Both the position numbers and the translations under genes were made by a program. A DNA stretch of 64,000 nucleotides from positions 5,256,501 through 5,320,500 of the forward strand of contig OX345637.1 of NCBI GenBank assembly GCA_947044365.1, written 5' to 3'. Below the pieces are notes generated by a model. The model worked only from the letters and a program-made list of their open reading frames with translations, searched no databases and was not told where the DNA came from. Positions 57,332-64,000 of this stretch are shown one piece after another. How positions within the stretch are numbered: position 1 is the stretch's first letter; every line of letters starts with the position of its first letter. The DNA comes from Petrosia ficiformis. Taxonomy: Eukaryota; Porifera; Demospongiae; Haplosclerida; Petrosiidae.

Positions 57332-60300
57332 TTATTTCCAACAGACAACAACATTAGTACATTTGTCAATAACGTCATCAAGTTCTTGATGGGAGATTGA
57401 TTTTTCACAACATATCTCATCATAACAGTGATCTCCATCAAAACAGTGAAAATACCTGGAAACAAATAATATTAGCTAATTGTAAGTAAGTATAATGTAT
57501 ATGAGGGCAACAAAGAAGCCATGAGAGAGAATGCTAGCTATAGAGTTTAGGAGTTTGGAAGAGAAACAGTCTTACGGTAATAGATCTTTAGATTCTTCAG
57601 AAGATATTTCTCCAGTAATAATAGGATACTTTTGTAAATGTCGAATCAAGTCCTTCATCACAGCAAACTGGATCAATTTTCTATAGTAAATACAATTCAG
57701 TGTTTTCCCATTTGTTGGTGAATATTACAATACATTGTCTCTATACTTTGCACATGCACATGCATCTCACAAATACTCTTCTATAATGGAGAATCAAATT
57801 GCATTGTAAGTAAATATCATTACATGTACAATCACAGCTGATTTGTTAACCCTTTGGTCATTTTGTATCAAAACATTAATAAAAATTTGAATCTGTTTAA
57901 TCCAACTTAAGTGGCGATGAGTATAAAGATTGGCCACACTTGCACACACTTACAGGACACTCCCACCAAATTTCAAATGACTATTCTCCTATTGCAATTC
58001 TTGCTTGCTCAGGCTCGCCTCTGATTATTACTATCTATCCAATATACATACATAATTTATAAACACTGTGCATATATATAAGTGAAATAATAGAAACCTT
58101 TCATCAATATTCAATGAATTGAGATCACTTCTAAAGCACATATCTTTAACAGTTAGTCCTGCTTCAAGACTACACAATAATCTGAACACATTTGATATCA
58201 CTGGAACTCTGTCTAAATTACATACAACACAAGTTAAAATCATAACTATATTCATAATTATCCTCACCTGGTAAAGATACATATTGAATACACTGTGTTT
58301 GTAATTCTTTGTTTTTTAGTAGCTGAGGAAGTTTTGGAGTGGCCACATAAACATTAGAATACTGTAAAACAAACAAAACAAACAACATTCAAGAGTGTAA
58401 TCCACCTCCATACATACAATATGCATGTATAATAATAATAATAATAATGTCTTTATACATGTAGGAATGGGAAACACAAATTATATTGAAAAGGAATACT
58501 GTCTGGGAGGTTGATGATTACAATTATATTTCAGCAATCATTGTATCATAAATTACCTGAAATATACTTATCAACTTCACAAAATTATATACCCTGTGAG
58601 AATGAGGAAAAAAAAAGAAAAGTAAACACTATTATGCTTTCACTTGTAACTAGTTCTAGTGTTGACTCAAAGCCAACTGTGTCTACTTGCAGTGTTACAG
58701 TGATGAACTAGTCTTGCAAGCCGGCCTCATCTTTATTCAACACTTTTTAAAGTACATTGTGCATGCTGCACAACAATAACTGTAGTATCATTATCCAATG
58801 CAAAACTTCTACATATGTAAGAAAAGACTTCAATGAGTGCTATATTGATAGATCACCTGCTGGAGTTATCCAAATGCTACGTTTTTTGGTAGCTGAGCAA
58901 TAATTAACAAGATGTCATAGACTGCCTGATATTAGTCATTTGGTTTAAGTTTACTAGTTCCTCCTAATGACTGATGCTCACAAGACTAGTAATGGGCATA
59001 AACAGCATATAATTATATATCTTACTTACACAAGATGTTGTATTGATTCCTTCACAATATTAGGATCCACTTCAGACAGTTGGGCAATTTTGTCAACATG
59101 GTTGAAACCATTAATATGAACAAGAATCTGAAGACAAGAAAAGTCATTGATTACTTAGGAGTACAGCATGTCTTACAAAGAGCTATTGAATCTCATACCT
59201 CCTGTACAGTGAGATCCCAGGCTAAATTACTGATTTCCTGTTTAGGACATATGAATACCGGTACATGATGATTACAAACAACCGGTGGTGTTTCCAGTGT
59301 TGGTGTGATCTTTAGATGAAGAGTGTTAGTATCATCTGTTAGAAAATAAAAATGATTAAAAATATATACATACTTACATGTATATAATTAATTAATTATA
59401 ATTACTTAATTATCAATAAAATTAATATTTGTCACCTAATACTCGAAAAGGGACCTTCTCCAGCAAAAGACTTACTTTCAACCTTCCACTATTCTGTCAT
59501 TTGTACAGAAAGTCGATGAAATTTAGTATCCAGGAAGAGCCTATATCAAGCGACTTAGATACCAAATTTCATTGAATTATTTTGCAGGAGAAGGTCTCTT
59601 TTCAATTATTAGGTCACATTTATAAAATACATTACATCTAAATGAAAATTGAGTTTTTACTTTTATATAGTATAAACTATAAAATACATTAGATTAAAAC
59701 TAGAAATGAATATAATAAAGCTTACCAATAGAAATAATGCATATACCACAAGAGTTAAGACTAGTTTGTATTTTGCTTAAAATAGTGGGTATCTTTTGTC
59801 TCGTATTGTCATCAGATAAAAAACCACTCTCCAACTATAACAAAAAAAGGAATGAAATAATAAAATAGTAACAAATGTGTCCAATATACACGTGCAACTT
59901 CATAAAACCATACTTTAAAATGTGACTGTATATAAGCTAAATTTGAGCTAATCTTTGGTTCAATAGTGTGGAAACAGCCAGTCACTCATTAATACATACA
60001 TGTGTTGTCGAAAATTATGAAGACAATTAATGGTTAAAGTTAAAACTAATTTTAAAGATTAAAGACAGTATATAGATGGTTGTGCAAGAATTAATCTATA
60101 CATGTATATTAACTGTGTTTTGTTTTGTAGAAACTTCATAATCATGGTCAGGTTGTGAGTCTGCCGAAATACTAATCCTCTGACATGCTTTTTTGATAGA
60201 AGAGTCAAATCATTCTGAAGATGAATCAGTAATAGTGGAACATAAACTGACCCAATATAGTCCCAGCTCTGGCAGACAGTCCTTGTAGAACACACCAACT

Positions 60301-63300
60301 GCCCTTTCGCATCCTACTTAATACTCAGGCTTTGTGATTGCTTCTGTATTGGCTTTGACTATGCCCGCCAACCAGCCCAATTGAAATCTGTAGCAAGAAA
60401 TATGAGTTCTGCGCAAGACAACCCAGAAGTAGTGCAGAAGTACATTGATGCAAAGACCCAAGTTGGCCAACTCCTACCAGTTTGGTATCATCCCTAAACA
60501 CCCAATACCCAAGCAAATGGAGATATACCTTTCCACACCGAATGGGCACTCAGTTAATGATGGTATATTGGAGCAACTCTGCTATCTAAAGAACCCAAAC
60601 GTCCACGATGGGGCCAAGATGACAAGTACCCTAGGTAAGGGAGAACTGCTAGAAAAACTAGATTGATAAAACATTTATCGTTTTGTCCCATGTTGCTAGT
60701 AGTTAGATGGAGAGGCTGGGTGTTCCTGTATGGTTGGCACTCAGAATCTTCACCACAGTGGCAGATGCTCTTCTGTAGGTGATGGAAAGAGCAGATATTC
60801 AACACATCATAAATTACATGTGCCTTGAGGACTTTCTGTTCATAGGTAGCTCTGACTCCTCCCAGTGTTCCAGCAGTATAAGTAAACAATACTAGGAGTG
60901 TCATACTAGGAGTGTCAGTTGCCCAAGCACCCTTATCACCTTTCTAGGAGTAAAGATTGACACTGTTTATTGTCAGTTAATGTTGTCCTAGTTAACTTCC
61001 CTCCGAACATGTTTGCCCAAAATAGTTAAAAAGACACTCAGGCTGAAATGTTCTTTCCAAGAAACTTTTCATTGTGTTAATTAATTATATAATCACTACA
61101 ATACTACAATCAGTATATGAAATATATATAGACTGAAAGCGATCATAGAAATGGCATAAAAAGTAAGTATTTGATCAAAATTATTGTGTGAGAAATACAT
61201 GTCACAATTGGCAATTGAAATGAAAACAAGTGTATATAGAGAAAAAACATCCCTATGATTGCTTTACAAATATAAGTGAAGATAAAAGTATCCCTATGAT
61301 TGCTTTGTGTTGTCCAGCATTCATTTATCATGGCTGACTTTATCAAGAACATAATTATTATAGTTATTATTTTGATTATCTACTCTCCTGACCTTTCAAA
61401 GGACCTTGTAGAACTTATATTTCAGGCAGAATAGCTAGCAGTTTCTACGTAAGCTACTTAGCTACAGGCAGCTTTCTTTCTGCTGGTCTATAACACTTTC
61501 AGTTTTTTAATGTTGTAATTTTACAACATCCTGTCAGATAGGAAGTACCACACCTACTTATTACATTACTAAATTTCACTGCAATGGCTGGGTCTTGGAT
61601 GTACCACACCCCAAATTACTGTAGATTACGAGAGTATACCAATGTGGTGGCGGCATGTCGGCATTCTATTGTTCAAAACGCCCACGCTTTGTTGGATGTA
61701 GTCTAGCGGTGCTTTGATTCAAATGTCCGCCCTTTGATGTTACTTTGAAGTTAGCTTAGGGTACTTTAAAAAAAAAGTGAAAGGAGAGTAGAACGTTATG
61801 TTGATGTTTGTGTGATGTATAGACTTGGTTTCTAGCTGGTTCTAGCAAGAGAGAAAGGGATGTTGGGAGAATAAGTGACAAATAGCGTTCGCGTGCAGAC
61901 TTGAGTAGATGCTGTGCTTGCAGTAATTGGTAAGCAAGGTTGAGGTGAGTGTTAGATTGCTCCAGAAGTTGGAGAAAGTTGTAAATTGCCTGTATTCAGT
62001 TGCAACGAAGGTTTTGATTTTAATGAGATGCTGAGCCACACCTCGCAATCAGTATATTACATCCATGGTAGGTGTGGTTGGAATTATTATTAAAATTAAT
62101 TCATTCTTTTTTCAAAAGCCCCCGGGAATGACGCAACTTCCTTAACTACGTATACAACGCATACTCGCACAAGTGGACACAAGAAAAAAAAAAATATATA
62201 TAATTATATATATACATTAAACCCCATGGAAAGCAATCATAGGGATGGCCCTACGGGCCATAAAAAGTAATAATTATTGGTAGAAATAATAACAGGACTC
62301 CATATGCCCAGAGTGAGAAGATACGCACAGTTTAACAACTATGTGATTAGATTATTAGCCTTGCTGCAAAGCGTAGGTGGAAGAGTATGGTGATCATTTA
62401 TATTTCATCATATCATAGTACACAAACCTCATATGTTCTGAAGGCTTCTCCTAGTTTTTGAATAACAGGTTCATATGCTGAAGTATCAGTTTCCTCTTTA
62501 AATACAAAGACAAAGTTGAAGATTAATGCATTTCTTGCATACTTATTGTCTTGTATACTCTTTGGACATCCAACTATTCTGTAACCACCAACATCACTAA
62601 ACGTAACAAAGATATGACATGCAGATATGATCATTTCATATTAATATGTTATGAGTGGTTTTCTTTTTTTCTTATAGTGCTACACCACTATTCAAATTAT
62701 TTGCACCTCATCCTAGCTGTAGAATTGAAGTCAAACCACCATCTCTTTCAGAGGCTTATCAATCACATGTGATTTATACAAAAAAAAACCACCAACATTC
62801 ATGTTATCATTTAATGTCAAGCTGTGGCGGCTTAAGTAAATGGGGGTGAATGATTCTACTGAATAGCAGCAAACCAAACATCAGAGTGAAAAATATACAC
62901 AAGAATCACTATTTCCCCTATGATAAATATTAAGGTTGGTACATGATGTTTGGTTAACAATGTTCAATCAGTATTGCTTTTCAGTAAGAACTTTAAAATT
63001 AAAGGGTGGGGGAGCACCATGTTACCACCCTTTGGGAGAAACACTGCATGTATATACTATACACTAAGTTATCTTTCCTTCGTAGATTAATTACAAGACA
63101 TTGGAAAATTATTCCTTGCTCTCCCACCTCCGGGGTATGGTGATATTTTTTTATATCAGGAGCACAAAATGACAATCAAATGAGTAGGAGTACCAACAAC
63201 CACACAAGTGATTGAAATACTTGAACTCTCTTTCTGACTATGATTGATTTCCATGGAAATTAATGGATGTAATGCATAATAGAACATGCTAAGAAGAAAG

Positions 63301-64000
63301 TTGCTTGACTGCATGTAGCGTACGTAGAGACTGGAGATAATAGCTGCTCCAGCTGCTGAAATATATTCCTAAAGTTCTACAACAACCTTTAAAAAGAAGA
63401 GTTCATAATCAAAAGGTGTTTCAAGCATGATAATGTCAGCCATAATTACTGAATGCTAGACACCACACCATGCTGAAAGCAATCATAGGGATACCTTTTC
63501 CTCAATATAGATATTTTAAACATATAAACATGATTGTGAATATGGTGTCTACACCTTGAAGATTACAAAGGATAGTTATTACAAAAACACATTTAGAAGC
63601 AAAAAGCCAAAGCAGGCTCACCTACTAATAGCAAATTAGAGTATGGTTCAGAGGTGAGAATCAACTGTTTAACGATAGTGCCTCACATCTGCTTTACATA
63701 ATTTACAAGTCTGAGTATTGTCTATTGTTTAATCAGAAACGTCTTCACAAATGTAATAGCTAGAAGCACAATTTAATTATAAGATCTCTAAAAAGTAACA
63801 AATGGTCAGACAGATACCTTGCATGACCAATCCAATCAAATGTTTGCCTCTCCTACTCTTCCTCATTCTCTCATTATGGGTTACTGCTTATATCATAAAA
63901 GTATATTCAATTACAGATTGTCTTACACTGATATTAATCTGTTGTATAGTTGTGGCTTAGTGATGATTAGGTCATGCACGGCATCAAATTCTTCTCGTAT
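57332..64000 (-). CDS. NPRL2: NPRL2, nitrogen permease regulator 2-like (GATOR1 subunit), 5' end outside window
   Basis: NPRL2 is a subunit of GATOR1, which with DEPDC5 and NPRL3 inhibits mTORC1 at the lysosome when amino acids are low. Exons in transcript order: 64000-63927 (continues outside), 62596-62428, 59834-59726, 59335-59199, 59127-59030, 58593-58557, 58361-58268, 58212-58098, 57680-57576, 57455-57332. All phases fit and give about 354 residues; human NPRL2 is 380, so only the first 25-30 are missing. Matches recalled from human include ITKPxLxNxLI, YxRNALxFN, NTxHLK, VPVF, WDLT, QYSNVY, KLIQF, LQKYP, YDEICC, and the final CWK. Introns are short except 59835-62427, which holds a retroelement relic and nested MITEs. 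The gene ends tail-to-tail with gene B, 542 bp away. Confidence 0.95.
59431..59617. mobile_element. MITE with long TIRs in an NPRL2 intron
   Basis: About 38-bp inverted ends: GTCACCTAATACTCGAAAAG with GACCTTCTCC, mirrored by GGAGAAGGTCTC and ATTATTAGGTCAC. Confidence 0.85.
60290..60905 (+). pseudogene. Reverse-transcriptase relic (retrotransposon)
   Basis: Pieces in changing frames read SVARNMSSAQDNPEVV, then FGIIPK and HSVNDGI (60445-60666), then LGKGELLEKLD, then RIFTTVADALL and EDFLFIG in place of YxDDFLxIG. The order is that of a reverse transcriptase N-half to the catalytic YxDD box. Stops and frameshifts are frequent, and the Tyr-Asp of YxDD is lost. It is probably of the DIRS-like or related class, which I cannot settle. 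It lies antisense in the largest NPRL2 intron. Confidence 0.75.
61228..62275 (+). mobile_element. MITE of the CCCTATGATTGC family, split by the 0.64-kb repeat
   Basis: Left part 61228-61488 and right part about 62125-62275 match the 20470-20945 copy in order, with both ends (CATCCCTATGATTGCTTTAC; GAAAGCAATCATAGGGATGG). Confidence 0.8.
61489..62130 (-). repeat. 0.64-kb dispersed repeat, copy 2, nested in a MITE
   Basis: Inverted copy of 497-1142. It is inserted inside a long MITE with CCCTATGATTGC ends: MITE sequence stops at about 61488 and resumes at about 62125 with CCCCCGGGAATGACG. Confidence 0.85.
62597..63926 (-). other. NPRL2 intron between the first two visible exons
   Basis: 1.33 kb. 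Apart from the reversed MITE at 63240-63505 I recognise nothing in it. Confidence 0.55.
63240..63505 (-). mobile_element. MITE of the CCCTATGATTGC family, reversed
   Basis: TATATTCCTAAAGTTCTACA, AATTACTGAATGCTAGACAC and GAAAGCAATCATAGGGATAC. In the first visible NPRL2 intron. Confidence 0.75.

Noticed and set aside
60325..60904. Minus-strand frames in the NPRL2 intron as NPRL2 exons
   Set aside because: They are shadows of the plus-strand reverse-transcriptase relic and do not match NPRL2, whose flanking exons join in phase without them.

Overview
This is a eukaryotic, AT-rich window with many short GT-AG introns and very high loads of microsatellites, minisatellites and MITEs. The gene content and the ubiquitous TACATGTA palindromes suggest an early-branching metazoan, most likely a demosponge of the Amphimedon type. 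That assignment is inference. No bacterial features are present.

Layout. (1) Positions 1-1268: upstream region with a 50-bp palindrome and a 0.64-kb dispersed repeat. (2) Positions 1269-23012, plus strand: glycoside hydrolase family 31 (GH31) gene A, 24 exons with all phases consistent, 892 codons. (3) Positions 23937-30490, plus strand: a secreted, probably GPI-anchored von Willebrand A (VWA) protein gene that carries in-frame stops and looks like a pseudogene. Its first intron holds a 3.6-kb inverted repeat (24201-27780) whose arms each carry an outward-facing spliced transcription unit. (4) Positions 30771-56789, plus strand: GH31 gene B, 26 exons, 936 codons. (5) Positions 57332-64000, minus strand, running off the right edge: NPRL2 (GATOR1 subunit), 10 exons visible, tail-to-tail with gene B.

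A and B are tandem paralogues. Their intron positions and phases match throughout, both have an N-terminal signal anchor, and both keep the two catalytic aspartates. B carries a complete six-cysteine trefoil domain on two exons that A lacks. A has the usual GH31 substrate-site residues, whereas B replaces five of them, so B may have changed specificity or be a weak enzyme. Some introns remain alignable between the genes, which suggests recent duplication or gene conversion.

The introns are a sink for mobile DNA: a Crypton-type tyrosine recombinase relic (gene B), a reverse-transcriptase relic (NPRL2), hAT-like MITEs with perfect 8-bp target-site duplications, a hAT fragment with a BED zinc finger nested in a minisatellite, several other MITE families, and minisatellites with units of 32 to 88 bp. 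One minisatellite appears to have grown out of a MITE. Two inverted copies of the 0.64-kb repeat bracket the locus about 60 kb apart.
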